Positions 1 to 9,202 of a stretch of 64,000 bases of DNA are shown here, one piece after another. The stretch's first letter is position 1. Each line of letters opens with the position of its first letter. Below the pieces are notes generated by a model. The model was not told the DNA's origin. It made no database searches and saw nothing but the letters and a program-made list of their open reading frames with translations. The DNA comes from JAPUME01 sp964605715 (lineage in GTDB: Bacteria > Acidobacteriota > Terriglobia > UBA7540 > JAPUME01): contig CAZSDV010000002.1 in assembly GCA_964605715.1 (NCBI GenBank), positions 1 through 64,000 on the forward strand, in the 5' to 3' direction. A program made the position numbers and the translations under genes.

Positions 1-448
1 CCACTTGCACGAAAGCTACTGGTTGTCTTTCTTTAATTAAGACTCCCAATTTGTTCGGAAGGAGACGCACCAGGTAAGCTTCCTGTATCCAAGCTATCTC
101 CTCGAGTTTGTTCCGACGAGGCTCGATGGAAAAATCAAAAATGCTTTCCACCTCCCACAAATCCAAATTCTCCAATATCTCTTGGCGGGTAACATAGCGA
201 TTCCCCTGCACTCTTACTCCAGAAGAAGAAAACTTGAACAGGCTTAGAGGATTAAGGTCTCTCACCTCAAACCAGTAGGCTACGCCCGCTCCACCCACAA
301 GAGTAAGTAGTAGAAACAAAACCCATTTCCTTAATCGCCGAGCAAGGCTGGGCATTCGACGCCTGCGAACGACCCCGGGGCGTTGGCGCCTCAGATAGGG
401 CGAATCGGAAGAATCTTCTTGCCTAAAGTCTGAAGTCTTTGTCGGCAT
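1..448 (-). CDS. ftsQ: Cell division protein FtsQ (3' end outside window)
   Basis: Reading the minus strand from an ATG at 446-448 gives about 149 residues that run off the left edge. It has a basic cytoplasmic N-terminus (RRQRPGVVRRRR), one membrane segment (about residues 42-58, WVLFLLLTLVGGAGVAYW), then a POTRA-like start (VRVQGNRYVTRQEIL). This is the FtsQ/DivIB layout: a bitopic division protein linking early and late divisome parts in the periplasm. It follows murB by 39 bp with a GGGAG ribosome site, so it is read in the same operon, and murC-murB-ftsQ is the classical dcw order. The C-terminal beta domain is not in the window. Confidence 0.85.
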   Translation of the reverse strand, partial: MPTKTSDFRQEDSSDSPYLRRQRPGVVRRRRMPSLARRLRKWVLFLLLTLVGGAGVAYWFEVRDLNPLSLFKFSSSGVRVQGNRYVTRQEILENLDLWEVESIFDFSIEPRRNKLEEIAWIQEAYLVRLLPNKLGVLIKERQPVAFVQV

Positions 449-487
449 CACTCCCGCTTGGGTTTCCTGGCAAGGACCGACTGATCA

Positions 488-1411
488 TCAGGAATCCTCA
501 CGCCAGACGATAATCTCCTCTTCGAGTTCTACTCCGAATGCCTTTTTTACCCTCTCTCGCATAATATCCATCAAACGGAAAACGTCACTTGCTGTAGCCT
601 TATGTTGATTAACAATGAAATTGGCATGTCGATTCGAAATCATCGCACCACCCACCCGCATCCCTTTCATCCCTAGATCATCAATCATTTTACCGGCCGA
701 GTAGCCAAGGGGATTCTTGAAAATACAACCGGCACTTTTTTCATTGATCGGCTGGGAAACGCGGCGCTTCTGATTGCATTGCTTAATTCTCTCAACAATG
801 CGTTCATAGGGGCTTTCTATCAGCTCCAGCGTCACCAATAGTATAATGTCATCAGCCCCGAAGGAAGTCTGTCGGTACTCAAACCGGATCCCTTCAGGCT
901 GCAACTCCTCAATTTCCCCGGTTGAGCTCCGAAATACCTTGACAGCCTTAACAAACTCTCCAATCTGAGTTCCGTATGCGCCGGCGTTCATGTGGAGCGC
1001 TCCCCCAACAGTCCCTGGAACTCCGACCAATCCCGAAATACCTCCCAGATTATTTCTTGCGCATCGGGTTACAGAAGCACCCAAACTCGCTGCTGCCGCA
1101 ATTTCCACCCGAGAACCGTCAAAACGAACCCCATTCCTTTCTGGTGCGAGCTGCAAGGCAACCGAATGTAATCCGTTGTCCTCCACCAGAAGATTAGAGC
1201 CTCCCCCGAGCAAGCGCCAAGGTATTCCTTTGCTACGGAAAAAATGGGCTATGTCAGGAAGACAACGCCATTCTTCAATCACAACTACATCTACTGGACC
1301 TCCAATTGACATGGAAGTCAGTTCGCTCATATGTTGCGCCCGTTTCAGGCGAACAGGGAAGGCTTTCAGGTCTCTTGCAAGTTGTGTTCGACTGCTCTTG
1401 GCACTGGCCAT
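488..1411 (-). CDS. murB: UDP-N-acetylenolpyruvoylglucosamine reductase MurB
   Basis: 307 residues, normal for MurB, which reduces UDP-GlcNAc-enolpyruvate to UDP-MurNAc with NADPH and FAD in the cytoplasm. The FAD-binding domain shows GGGSNLLVED and GVPGTVGGALHMNAGAYG. The C-terminal substrate domain shows SAGCIFKNP and, near the end, GGAMISNRHANFIVN. In the SAGCIFKNP loop a Cys stands where E. coli MurB has the proton-donating Ser. The ATG overlaps the murC stop codon (TAATG), implying translational coupling. Confident call; the consequence of the Cys is not judged. Confidence 0.96.
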   Translation of the reverse strand: MASAKSSRTQLARDLKAFPVRLKRAQHMSELTSMSIGGPVDVVVIEEWRCLPDIAHFFRSKGIPWRLLGGGSNLLVEDNGLHSVALQLAPERNGVRFDGSRVEIAAAASLGASVTRCARNNLGGISGLVGVPGTVGGALHMNAGAYGTQIGEFVKAVKVFRSSTGEIEELQPEGIRFEYRQTSFGADDIILLVTLELIESPYERIVERIKQCNQKRRVSQPINEKSAGCIFKNPLGYSAGKMIDDLGMKGMRVGGAMISNRHANFIVNQHKATASDVFRLMDIMRERVKKAFGVELEEEIIVWREDS

Positions 1412-2850
1412 TACTTTGGTACCTTTTCGGCAGAATACTCAAGAGAAAAAGCTCTCAAAAGCTTAGCGGAAAATTTTGAAATGCTTCCCGCGCCCATTGT
1501 CAAAATCAGGTCACCAAACTGCGCTTCACGTACAATGCGGTCAATCAATTCTTCGTTTTCAGGAGAATACATCACCAATCCTCCGCTATTCGATCGCATC
1601 TTACCTACCAGGCATTCTGCATTGACACCCGGAATTGGGACTTCACTGGCTGGATAGACATTGAGTACATCGATGCGTGCACAACCTTCAAATGCACGCG
1701 AAAACTCGTCCATAAGTTGCGCTGTCCGCGTGTATCGATGCGGCTCAAAAATAGCCCACAATCGGCGCGGGTTCCGCAACAGAGCCGCCTCAATTGTGGC
1801 TTTAATTTCCGTTGGGTGATGGCAGTAGTCATCCATTAAAGTAACCCCACCAAAGGTTCCGGTAATCTGCAGGCGCCGGTCCACGCCTGTAAACGCCTCA
1901 AGGCCTCGGCGAATCATTTCGAATGAAATGCCTAGCTCGAGTCCTACTGCCACCGCCGCAAGGGAATTCAAAGCGTTATGCTTGCCGGGAACATGGAGGT
2001 TTATGTGCTGGCTCATCTCCCCTTCTACCAGAACATCGAAATCGGAGCTTTCTCCGTTCAATGTAAGGTCACGGGCACTTATCGTGGCACCTTCCCTGAA
2101 TCCATAGGTTACTATTTTACGGCCCAATAGCTTAGCAGGTGTAGCTATGTGGCGAAGCCTCTTGTCGTCAGCACAAATAATAACGGTGCCGTTCATCGGA
2201 ATTTTCCTTGCGAAGGATATAAAAGCTTCTTCAATTTCATCCATGTCTCGATAGTGGTCTAGGTGCTCTCGGTCAAGATTAGTAATCACAGCTAGGGTGG
2301 GCTCCAGGCAAAGGAATGAGCGATCGCTTTCATCAGCCTCTACAACCATCAAGCTGCCTCTGCCTAGCCGGGCATTACCCCCGCCGAAAATACCCAGTCG
2401 TCCGCCAATTACCACCGTTGGGTCTAGTTCTGCCGAGGCCAGCAACACCGCTATCATCGAACTCACAGTTGTCTTACCGTGCGCCCCAGCTACGGCTATG
2501 CTCTGCTTTAGTTTCATCAGCTCAGCCAGCATCTCGGCGCGAGGAATTACCTCCAACCCAAGACGCTGAGCTTCAATAACTTCAGGATTATCAGGGCGAA
2601 TAGCTGAAGAAGTAACTACTAAAATGCTGCCGTGAACATTCTCTGGTCGGTGTCCTGCATGTACGGAGGCTCCTAGACTTTTGAGATGGTCCGTAAGCTG
2701 TGTCAGCATGAGATCTGATCCGCTTATTGAATACCCAAGCGTTAGCAAGACCTCTGCAATGCCACTCATGCCGATTCCACCAATTCCAATAAAGTGGATA
2801 CGCTGGCACTTCTCTCTTAGTTTTTCCAGAATCTGAATTGACTTTCTCAA
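1411..2850 (-). CDS. murC: UDP-N-acetylmuramate--L-alanine ligase MurC
   Basis: 479 residues, full length. MurC adds L-Ala to UDP-MurNAc, the first step of the stem peptide. The N-terminal Rossmann motif is HFIGIGGIGMSGIAE, the ATP P-loop is GAHGKTTVSSM, followed by the Mur ligase ATP/Mg motif VEADESDRSF and the central NLDREHLDHY. The C-terminal domain has the DDYCHHPTEI and FEPHRYTR motifs typical of MurC. It lies 55 bp after murG and shares one base with murB, in one dcw operon. Confidence 0.97.
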   Translation of the reverse strand: MRKSIQILEKLREKCQRIHFIGIGGIGMSGIAEVLLTLGYSISGSDLMLTQLTDHLKSLGASVHAGHRPENVHGSILVVTSSAIRPDNPEVIEAQRLGLEVIPRAEMLAELMKLKQSIAVAGAHGKTTVSSMIAVLLASAELDPTVVIGGRLGIFGGGNARLGRGSLMVVEADESDRSFLCLEPTLAVITNLDREHLDHYRDMDEIEEAFISFARKIPMNGTVIICADDKRLRHIATPAKLLGRKIVTYGFREGATISARDLTLNGESSDFDVLVEGEMSQHINLHVPGKHNALNSLAAVAVGLELGISFEMIRRGLEAFTGVDRRLQITGTFGGVTLMDDYCHHPTEIKATIEAALLRNPRRLWAIFEPHRYTRTAQLMDEFSRAFEGCARIDVLNVYPASEVPIPGVNAECLVGKMRSNSGGLVMYSPENEELIDRIVREAQFGDLILTMGAGSISKFSAKLLRAFSLEYSAEKVPK

Positions 2851-2905
2851 ATCAATCTTTTCCTTTCAACTGCCATGCATCAATCAAGAAAAATCACTAG
2901 AGGTG

Positions 2906-3979
2906 TTACGAACTGACTGCGAGTCCCTCGATCAAGTCTGTAATGTCACGGGTAGCCTCAGGCCGTGAGCGCAGCCGTGCTCGAGCTTCCATTTCCTCCA
3001 TTCGATCTGGCTGGCTCAGGAGGCTCAAGATTTCAGAGGCTAAGCGTTCACCGTTCAACTCAGATTGCGGAATTAGAACCGCAGCACCGGCGCGCACCAT
3101 GTCTCGAGCATTTTCAGTTTGGTGATTATCTGTAGCGGCAGGAAAAGGAACCAGCAAGGGAACCTTGCCTGAGGCGGCAAGTTCTGCAACCGTAACCGCA
3201 CCCGATCGCGCAATCACAAGATCTATTTTAGCAAATATACTCGGCATGTCTTGAATGAATGAGAAAACCTCAGCTATCAGCCCATGTCGTCGGTAAGCCT
3301 CACTAACGCTATCGTAGTCCCTTGCACCCGCTTGGTGATAAAATTCCATTGAAGGAATTCGGTTGCGAAGGAACGGCAATGCTTCCACAACAGCACGATT
3401 GATCTCTCGCGAGCCCTGGCTTCCTCCAAATATCAGGATTGCCGGCGCACAGGGGCGTGCCCGAGGGGAAACCCCAAAAAACTCCTCCCGTACGGGACTG
3501 CCCGTAAGGACGGCTTTACTCCCAAAGTAACGCCTTGCACTCTCAAAGCTGATAGCTGCTCTTGTTATCCACATCGTTAGCAACCGGTTGGTCAAACCGG
3601 GAACCGAATTTGGTTCGATTAATAGAGTGGGAATCCCGCGCAGTGCAGCCACTAGAACTAGGGGGCCAGCAGAATAGCCTCCTGTTCCCACAACAACCTG
3701 AGGGCGAAATTTCTTCAGAAGTATAGATGCCTCAATCAAACTTCGAGGAAGCATTAAAAGATGGCCAAGCATCCGAGCTGGACTAATACCTTTTAGCGGC
3801 GCCGCGCGGATCGTCTGCAAATTAAATCCCGCTGCGGGTACCGTCCGTGCTTCCAGGCCCCGATTAGTGCCAACAAAAAGAATATTACTGGACGCGTCCC
3901 GTCGACGGAGCTCCTTTGCTACCGCCAAGGCGGGAAATAAATGGCCACCCGTTCCGCCTCCGGAAAAAATCACTCTCAT
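2906..3979 (-). CDS. murG: UDP-N-acetylglucosamine transferase MurG
   Basis: 357 residues. MurG is the peripheral membrane GT28 enzyme that transfers GlcNAc to lipid I to give lipid II. The N-terminal glycine-rich loop GGGTGGHLFPALA (about residues 7-19) and the C-terminal UDP-GlcNAc site with SGAVTVAELAASGK and PFPAATDNHQTENA are intact. It is the first gene of the dcw fragment here. No mraY, murD or ftsW lies upstream, where only a 303-bp gap and a TetR gene are found, so the upstream half of the usual cluster is elsewhere. Confidence 0.96.
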   Translation of the reverse strand: MRVIFSGGGTGGHLFPALAVAKELRRRDASSNILFVGTNRGLEARTVPAAGFNLQTIRAAPLKGISPARMLGHLLMLPRSLIEASILLKKFRPQVVVGTGGYSAGPLVLVAALRGIPTLLIEPNSVPGLTNRLLTMWITRAAISFESARRYFGSKAVLTGSPVREEFFGVSPRARPCAPAILIFGGSQGSREINRAVVEALPFLRNRIPSMEFYHQAGARDYDSVSEAYRRHGLIAEVFSFIQDMPSIFAKIDLVIARSGAVTVAELAASGKVPLLVPFPAATDNHQTENARDMVRAGAAVLIPQSELNGERLASEILSLLSQPDRMEEMEARARLRSRPEATRDITDLIEGLAVSS

Positions 3980-4282
3980 TTAATCGCCCCGCTCCTTGAT
4001 TACAACCCTAGTGTCCTGTGAAACTATGAGCTCAAAAAGGAAATCTAGAATATTAGGCAACTCCCCATAGCCTGCGATAGCTTTGCTCTCTACCGTCCAA
4101 CAGCACTGCCAGGAAACGTAAATGAGTGCTCACTAATTGGCCGGAGTACTCTAGACAAGAATTCACAACTTCGTCCCGAGTGGCATGGATTTGCACCGAA
4201 TAGCAGGGTCCCGAAGACCAGTTCCCTTACTGCACCTCTGGCGGTCCAAAACGTTCCTGAAGAAAGGACACGGAGGCGGGCA
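3980..4282. other. Gap between TetR gene and murG; no gene seen
   Basis: About 300 bp between the end of the TetR gene and the murG start. Short open frames here have no recognisable family features. It presumably holds the promoter for murG-murC-murB-ftsQ, but I could not pick out a convincing -35/-10 pair. Confidence 0.4.
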
Positions 4283-4909
4283 TTAAGGTGTAGATTGCGT
4301 GATGGGAGCTGGGTTGCGCAAACCACCAAGAAAGATCTGGGTGAAAGCACATGCAAGTTCTTCCTCTTTGATCGGCCCGTTGGGGTCGTACCACTGGTAA
4401 AGCCAATTAATCATCCCAAGGAGCGCGTACGCAGCCAACCGAGGAGAAACCATCGGGCCGCTTTCACCTTTCTGAACTTCAAACACTAAACCTTCTAAAT
4501 ACTCTATATAAGCACGTTTGCGAGCATTGATCTTTTTCCTTAAAGGTCCACGTACCGTACGATTCTCGTGCAGGACAACGGTTGTTTCCAGATCCCGGGT
4601 GTGGACGATTAAATGGATGTGTCCAGCGATGGTCTGTTTTAATTTCTCCATTGGGTCCTCGATTTGGGCCACACGACTCAGGACAGCTTCGTCAAGAATA
4701 TCCATTCCGTAATTCATGATCTCAAAAAGCAGCTGTTCCTTACTTCCCACATAATGATAGAGCCCTGCCTTGGTCAGTCCTACAGCATTAGCAACTTCCT
4801 GCATGGAAGCACCCTCAAAACTTTTCTCACAAAATATTCGTGCTGCCCGCTGGTAAATTTCGCGCCGCTTTCGTTCTGCTTCTCCGGTCACTTTATGCCT
4901 CTCCGACAT
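4283..4909 (-). CDS. TetR/AcrR-family transcriptional regulator
   Basis: 208 residues, the usual size. The N-terminal helix-turn-helix is clear at about residues 15-62 (EIYQRAARIF then MQEVANAVGLTKAGLYHYVGSKEQLL). The C-terminal ligand domain contains an ENRTVRGPLRKKI stretch resembling regulators of fatty-acid or steroid catabolism (KstR2/FadR-like); this sub-family hint is an inference. It is flanked by gaps of about 230-300 bp and is probably transcribed alone, so its target is not evident from neighbours. Confidence 0.9.
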   Translation of the reverse strand: MSERHKVTGEAERKRREIYQRAARIFCEKSFEGASMQEVANAVGLTKAGLYHYVGSKEQLLFEIMNYGMDILDEAVLSRVAQIEDPMEKLKQTIAGHIHLIVHTRDLETTVVLHENRTVRGPLRKKINARKRAYIEYLEGLVFEVQKGESGPMVSPRLAAYALLGMINWLYQWYDPNGPIKEEELACAFTQIFLGGLRNPAPITQSTP

Positions 4910-5140
4910 TCACCTTAGTCTTTGCTCTTCTTGTGTCAAGAAAAAAGACAAGTTAATGGAACTTCTGGTGGAATAATGTCCATGCCTCCCTGTGGATAAA
5001 GAAGGGACTGTAAAAAATCATTAGGTTCTCTGCCCTCTAAAAAACCCTAACTACATCTTCACTTGGAACCGAAATTCACCTTCCAATTCCAAAAAAACCG
5101 CATGACATTGAATCACTTAGCTAAAATTCCTCGGTACCCT

Positions 5141-6361
5141 CTACGTCCGATACAATGCATTAATCCTGATGTAATCCTCAGTTAGATCACAGGTCCAAAA
5201 GCACGTCCTGGCCTTTCCTTGATGAAGATCAACGGTAACAGAAACTTTCTTTTGTTTCATTCGCTTCTGCGCTTCCGCTTCCTTAAAGGTAACTCTCCGA
5301 CCTCTGCGGCACAGGGTTAACCCACCGACGCGAATCTCCACTAGGTCAGGATCAATCTCCGCTCCAGAGTATCCGGCAGCACAGAGAATGCGGCCCCAGT
5401 TAGGATCACCACCGGCGAAAGCAGTTTTAACAAGTGCAGAATTAGCAATGGCACGGGCTACCTGGTCAGCTTCATGAACCTTACGTGCCCCACGAACTTC
5501 AATCTCAATAAACCTCTTTGCACCTTCCCCATCAGCCACAATTTTTCGCGCAAGCACCGAGCAGATCTGCTTGAACCCCTCTAGTACATCAGTGTAGTAC
5601 CGGGAATCCCGACGAATCACCGGAAGCCCGGAAGCACCATTCGCAAGCACGGCCACGGTGTCGTTAGTCGAAATATCACCGTCCACCGTAATGCGGTTGA
5701 ATGAATCCCTGATAGCCTCTCGGAGTATCACCTTGAGTGTTCGAGGTTCAATCGCAAGGTCGGTCGTGATGTAACAAAGCATTGTGGCCATGTGCGGGTG
5801 AATCATCCCAGCGCCCTTAGCAACTCCAGCAATGTGGGTGGGCTTTCCTCCAAATGAAGTTCTAAGCACGGCGGACTTAGGAACAGTATCAGTAGTCATA
5901 ATGGCGGTTTCCACATCACCAGCCACTTTCGAAAGGTTTCTCTTTAAGATGGGTAGGGAATTAAGAATGAGTTTTGGATCCAGCGGAACACCAATAACTC
6001 CAGTGGAAGAAACTAATACCTCTTGCACTGGAACACCCATTAATTTTCCTACTGCCTCAGCCGTTTTACGCGAGGTGCGAAGCCCTGCTGGGCCATTTGA
6101 AACATTCCCATTGCCCGAGTTCACAATGATGGCGCGCAACCGCCCACGGCTACGACGGAGATGCTCACGTCCCAATACAACGGGAGCTCCGACCACCCGA
6201 TTAGTGGTAAAAGCAGCTGCTGCCACAGTTCCAGATACTTCAGAAAAAATCAAAGCAAGGTCAAGTGCATTAAGTCCGTGTTTTATTCCAGCAGAGGTTG
6301 CAGCTGCACAAAAACCCGCTGGGGTGGCAATATTCCCATGGATTAACTTCCATCTTTGCAT
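5141..6361 (-). CDS. argJ: Bifunctional ornithine acetyltransferase / N-acetylglutamate synthase ArgJ
   Basis: 406 residues. ArgJ moves the acetyl group from N-acetylornithine to glutamate (cyclic arginine pathway) and in many species also acetylates glutamate with acetyl-CoA. The autoproteolysis site is visible as HMATML with nucleophile Thr193, and the oxyanion residues as STGVIG (Thr120-Gly121). The C-terminal half has GDPNWGRILCAAGYSG, a family hallmark. No other arg genes are adjacent. It stands alone between two non-coding gaps. Confidence 0.96.
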   Translation of the reverse strand: MQRWKLIHGNIATPAGFCAAATSAGIKHGLNALDLALIFSEVSGTVAAAAFTTNRVVGAPVVLGREHLRRSRGRLRAIIVNSGNGNVSNGPAGLRTSRKTAEAVGKLMGVPVQEVLVSSTGVIGVPLDPKLILNSLPILKRNLSKVAGDVETAIMTTDTVPKSAVLRTSFGGKPTHIAGVAKGAGMIHPHMATMLCYITTDLAIEPRTLKVILREAIRDSFNRITVDGDISTNDTVAVLANGASGLPVIRRDSRYYTDVLEGFKQICSVLARKIVADGEGAKRFIEIEVRGARKVHEADQVARAIANSALVKTAFAGGDPNWGRILCAAGYSGAEIDPDLVEIRVGGLTLCRRGRRVTFKEAEAQKRMKQKKVSVTVDLHQGKARTCFWTCDLTEDYIRINALYRT

Positions 6362-6756
6362 CGACCACTCCTCAAGAAAGATACTACCTAGGGTACTCAG
6401 TGTAGCAAGTTTTCCTCTTTTGAACGAGTCTTCGCCGCTTTAATAGACGAGCAGTTATCCAGGGGGTTGAAATCAGTATAAATGTTAAAATGAATATTAA
6501 GCTCACATACAAGAAAAGGTTTAACCCGTCTGACCATATGAAAGGAATATCTTACTGAATTAATGCAGCAGGTTTCTGAATAATACTCACGAGGGGCAAC
6601 ACTTGAGGAAACTCTACATAACGTAGATCTCTCCCACTTCCAGACAAAGATCCCAGGCTTCCAAGATGGAGTCACTGGAAACATTGAGAAGGCGTACCAG
6701 GTGATCTCTTTTGATAACTGAGAAGGTCGCGGCTAGCATGACTTAGGAAACCCTAC
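6362..6756. other. 395-bp gap, no gene recognised
   Basis: Lies between argJ and the GNAT gene. A 95-codon minus-strand frame (6397-6684) exists but shows no domain, signal peptide or ribosome site, so I treat it as chance. No RNA motif recognised. Confidence 0.4.
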
Positions 6757-7749
6757 TCATTTAACTCCATCCCAAGCAAAGGCACCAAAGCGCTGACGAG
6801 TATAAAACCCTAACCTTTTGTAGAAATGAACGGCATCTGAATTTTCATCTGTCACGGTAAGGGAAACCTGTCGGATACCACGCTTATATAATCTCTCAAA
6901 ACAGGAATGAAGCAGTGCCGTCCCAATTCCCCGTCCTTGGAACTCCGGTAAGATACAAATCTGAGGGATGTGACCACTAGAAGCCCCGACTGAGGTTACA
7001 AGTGCAGCTCCACAACAGACACCGGTCGGTACATGAACAGCCAGAATGGAATCTTTGGGTTCAAAAATTCCACAACCCTGATGTTGAGTTACGTTTTCGA
7101 CCACTTGAAATGCTCCTTGGTGAGAGCGGTACTGAAGATTAATGTCACTATCAACGTGACCCTTATAAGATTCATAAATTAGAGCAGCAACCACACCTTC
7201 TTCTCTCTCTCCCCAATCTTCAAGCTCAACATCTTTGTTCAATAAAATGGGCCAAGAGGACGACAAACGGAGATCGTAGATCATGAATTGTCGCCCGAAG
7301 GCCCGGAAATCTTTGAGCTTAAAACCCACGATAATATCTTCCAAATGGAATTGGGGGAACTGTGCCTCTATACGGTCAATTCCTGGAGTTGCCTGCAGGG
7401 TTTCTATTAAGTGGCGAAGTAAGAGCCGTGCGCATTCAGCACGGTCCGTGCGAGGACTGGCAAATACATTGCAGATAACACCCTTAGGACCTTCGCAAAT
7501 AAAAAAGCCGTAACCGAGTGGAACCGAATCTCTGAGGAGCACATAACCAGTTAATCTTTGTGTATCGAGACAGCTACCGATAAAAGTGGATGTCTGGCTG
7601 AAGTCCCACTGAAGCTCTTTTTTCCAAGACCGCCTCTCTTCCTCAAAGAGGTCCTTAAGCTGGCGTGAAGTGAACTGTCGAAGATCAACCACTCGCCAGG
7701 CAGAAACTGGGCTTCCAGCAGTCATTGCAGATTCGCTGAAACTGGCCAC
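6757..7749 (-). CDS. GNAT-family N-acetyltransferase
   Basis: 330 residues, about twice the length of a single GNAT domain. The C-terminal half is a standard GNAT domain: ICILPEFQGRGIGTALL carries the acetyl-CoA pyrophosphate loop (QGRGIG), followed by ENSDAVHFYKRLGF. The N-terminal half (about residues 15-170) has a weaker GNAT-like pattern (YVLLRDSVPLGYGFFICEG), suggesting a tandem arrangement. Substrate unknown. It is divergent from moaA across a 363-bp gap. Confidence 0.82.
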   Translation of the reverse strand: MASFSESAMTAGSPVSAWRVVDLRQFTSRQLKDLFEEERRSWKKELQWDFSQTSTFIGSCLDTQRLTGYVLLRDSVPLGYGFFICEGPKGVICNVFASPRTDRAECARLLLRHLIETLQATPGIDRIEAQFPQFHLEDIIVGFKLKDFRAFGRQFMIYDLRLSSSWPILLNKDVELEDWGEREEGVVAALIYESYKGHVDSDINLQYRSHQGAFQVVENVTQHQGCGIFEPKDSILAVHVPTGVCCGAALVTSVGASSGHIPQICILPEFQGRGIGTALLHSCFERLYKRGIRQVSLTVTDENSDAVHFYKRLGFYTRQRFGAFAWDGVK

Positions 7750-8112
7750 AGATTACTCTCCTAGAGCCCCATTCTTTTTCATTGCACACTACCCCAAAAC
7801 AAGGCTGCTCTCACCTGGAAAGGATACCAGAGGAAGATTAGCAGGAAACTATAATTCCTTCCCATATGGATCCTTTTTCTGCCTCAGGGATTGTCTTGCC
7901 TAAGACTTTGAATCGGGCTATTCTGAGAGTATTGTCCGAGGCTTAATTTACTGAGGCCATCTAAGGGAAAGATTCAGCACTGCGAGTTAAAAGATGCTGC
8001 AAAAACATCGCGCCTCACATTTTCAGAAAGGATCGTTTCCCTCCTCCGGGCGGAGGTGGTTTTTGGGTTTGACTTGGCTGCATATTTGAAAACCTGAAGT
8101 GTTAGCTCTCCT
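7750..8112. other. Divergent intergenic region upstream of moaA, with a small GC-rich hairpin
   Basis: 363 bp between the divergent GNAT gene and moaA. It contains a short hairpin at 8043-8056 (CCTCC-gggc-GGAGG) followed by a run of T, about 57 bp before the moaA start. This could be a leader attenuator or a chance palindrome. I could not match it to the molybdenum-cofactor riboswitch consensus from memory. Confidence 0.3.
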
Positions 8113-9126
8113 ATGTTGCATGATAAATATACCCGCGACCTCAATGATCTACGGATATCTGTCACGGACCGGTGCAATTTTCGCTGCACGTACTGCATGC
8201 CGCTCGAATCCTACCGTTGGATAGAACGTCGAGAGGTTCTTTGCTACGAAGAAATCCTTCGGCTGGCAAGGCTGTTTATTGATGTGGGAGTAAATAGGAT
8301 CCGGCTCACTGGAGGCGAACCACTTCTACGGAAAGATCTGGAGCAGCTGATTGAAAAACTTTCTGCTCTGGACGGCCTCAAAGACTTATGTCTGACCACA
8401 AACGGTGCCTTGCTTACTGAAAAAGCGTCGGCCCTCAAGTCGGCCGGACTCGGACGAATCAATGTTAGCCTAGACACGCTTGACACTAATAAGTTCAAAA
8501 AGATCACTCAAAAAGGAGATCTAGGGCGTGTTCTCGAAGGCTTAGATGCCGCCAAACACTGTCGGTTCTCGATGATCAAGATCAATACGGTCGTTGAGCG
8601 CGGCGTGAACGACGACGAGATCCTGAATCTTGTAGAATTCTCAAGGGAAAATCGCTTCCCCATCCGTTTTATAGAATTTATGGATGTCGGCAATTCGAAT
8701 AACTGGAAATCCAATAAGGTGGTAACTAAAGAGGAAATACTTGATATAATTCATGCAAAATATCCTCTGCGCGAAACTGAAAGCAGTAATCCCAGTGCCC
8801 CGTCGACTGATTATGAATTCAAAGATGGTGGTGGTCGAATTGGCATCATTGCCTCAGTCAGTGAACCATTCTGTTCCACCTGCACGAGGGCACGGCTCAC
8901 AGCGGACGGGAAGCTTGTAACTTGTCTATTTTCGGAAAATGGATTCAATCTGAAAAAGCTCCTGAGGATTGGAGCGAAAGATCATGAGATTCGCAGGTTT
9001 ATTGAAAAGGCGTGGAAGGAGAGAAAGGACCGTTATTCCGAAGATCGGCTCGAAGCACTACAGTCAGTGGACGGCTACCAAGCAGAGGCTCACCGAAAAA
9101 TAGAAATGATCCAGCTTGGAGGCTAG
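8113..9126 (+). CDS. moaA: GTP 3',8-cyclase MoaA (molybdenum cofactor biosynthesis)
   Basis: 337 residues. MoaA is the radical SAM enzyme that begins molybdopterin synthesis by rearranging GTP. The N-terminal 4Fe-4S site is C21-x3-C25-x2-C28 (CNFRCTYC). The C-terminal cluster is C254-x2-C257-x13-C271 (CSTCTRARLTADGKLVTC). The protein ends in Gly-Gly, the conserved tail needed for activity. No moaC, moeA or molybdoenzyme gene is adjacent. nadA follows after 76 bp. Confidence 0.97.
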   Translation: MLHDKYTRDLNDLRISVTDRCNFRCTYCMPLESYRWIERREVLCYEEILRLARLFIDVGVNRIRLTGGEPLLRKDLEQLIEKLSALDGLKDLCLTTNGALLTEKASALKSAGLGRINVSLDTLDTNKFKKITQKGDLGRVLEGLDAAKHCRFSMIKINTVVERGVNDDEILNLVEFSRENRFPIRFIEFMDVGNSNNWKSNKVVTKEEILDIIHAKYPLRETESSNPSAPSTDYEFKDGGGRIGIIASVSEPFCSTCTRARLTADGKLVTCLFSENGFNLKKLLRIGAKDHEIRRFIEKAWKERKDRYSEDRLEALQSVDGYQAEAHRKIEMIQLGG

Positions 9127-9202
9127 ATCTTCAAAAAGCAGGACCCTACTCGGAGAAAGTTTGAAATAATAAGGATAGAGTACCCGTAGAAGGCAGGTAA
9201 AC

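Noticed and set aside
4090..4356. 88-codon frame overlapping the TetR 3' end
   Set aside because: Overlaps a clear gene in another frame and shows no family features.
6397..6684. 95-codon minus-strand open frame between argJ and the GNAT gene
   Set aside because: No domain, signal peptide or ribosome site, and composition unlike the neighbouring genes; treated as chance.
8043..8056. GC hairpin before moaA considered as a molybdenum-cofactor riboswitch
   Set aside because: Too short, and the rest of the consensus could not be matched; kept only as a note on the intergenic region.
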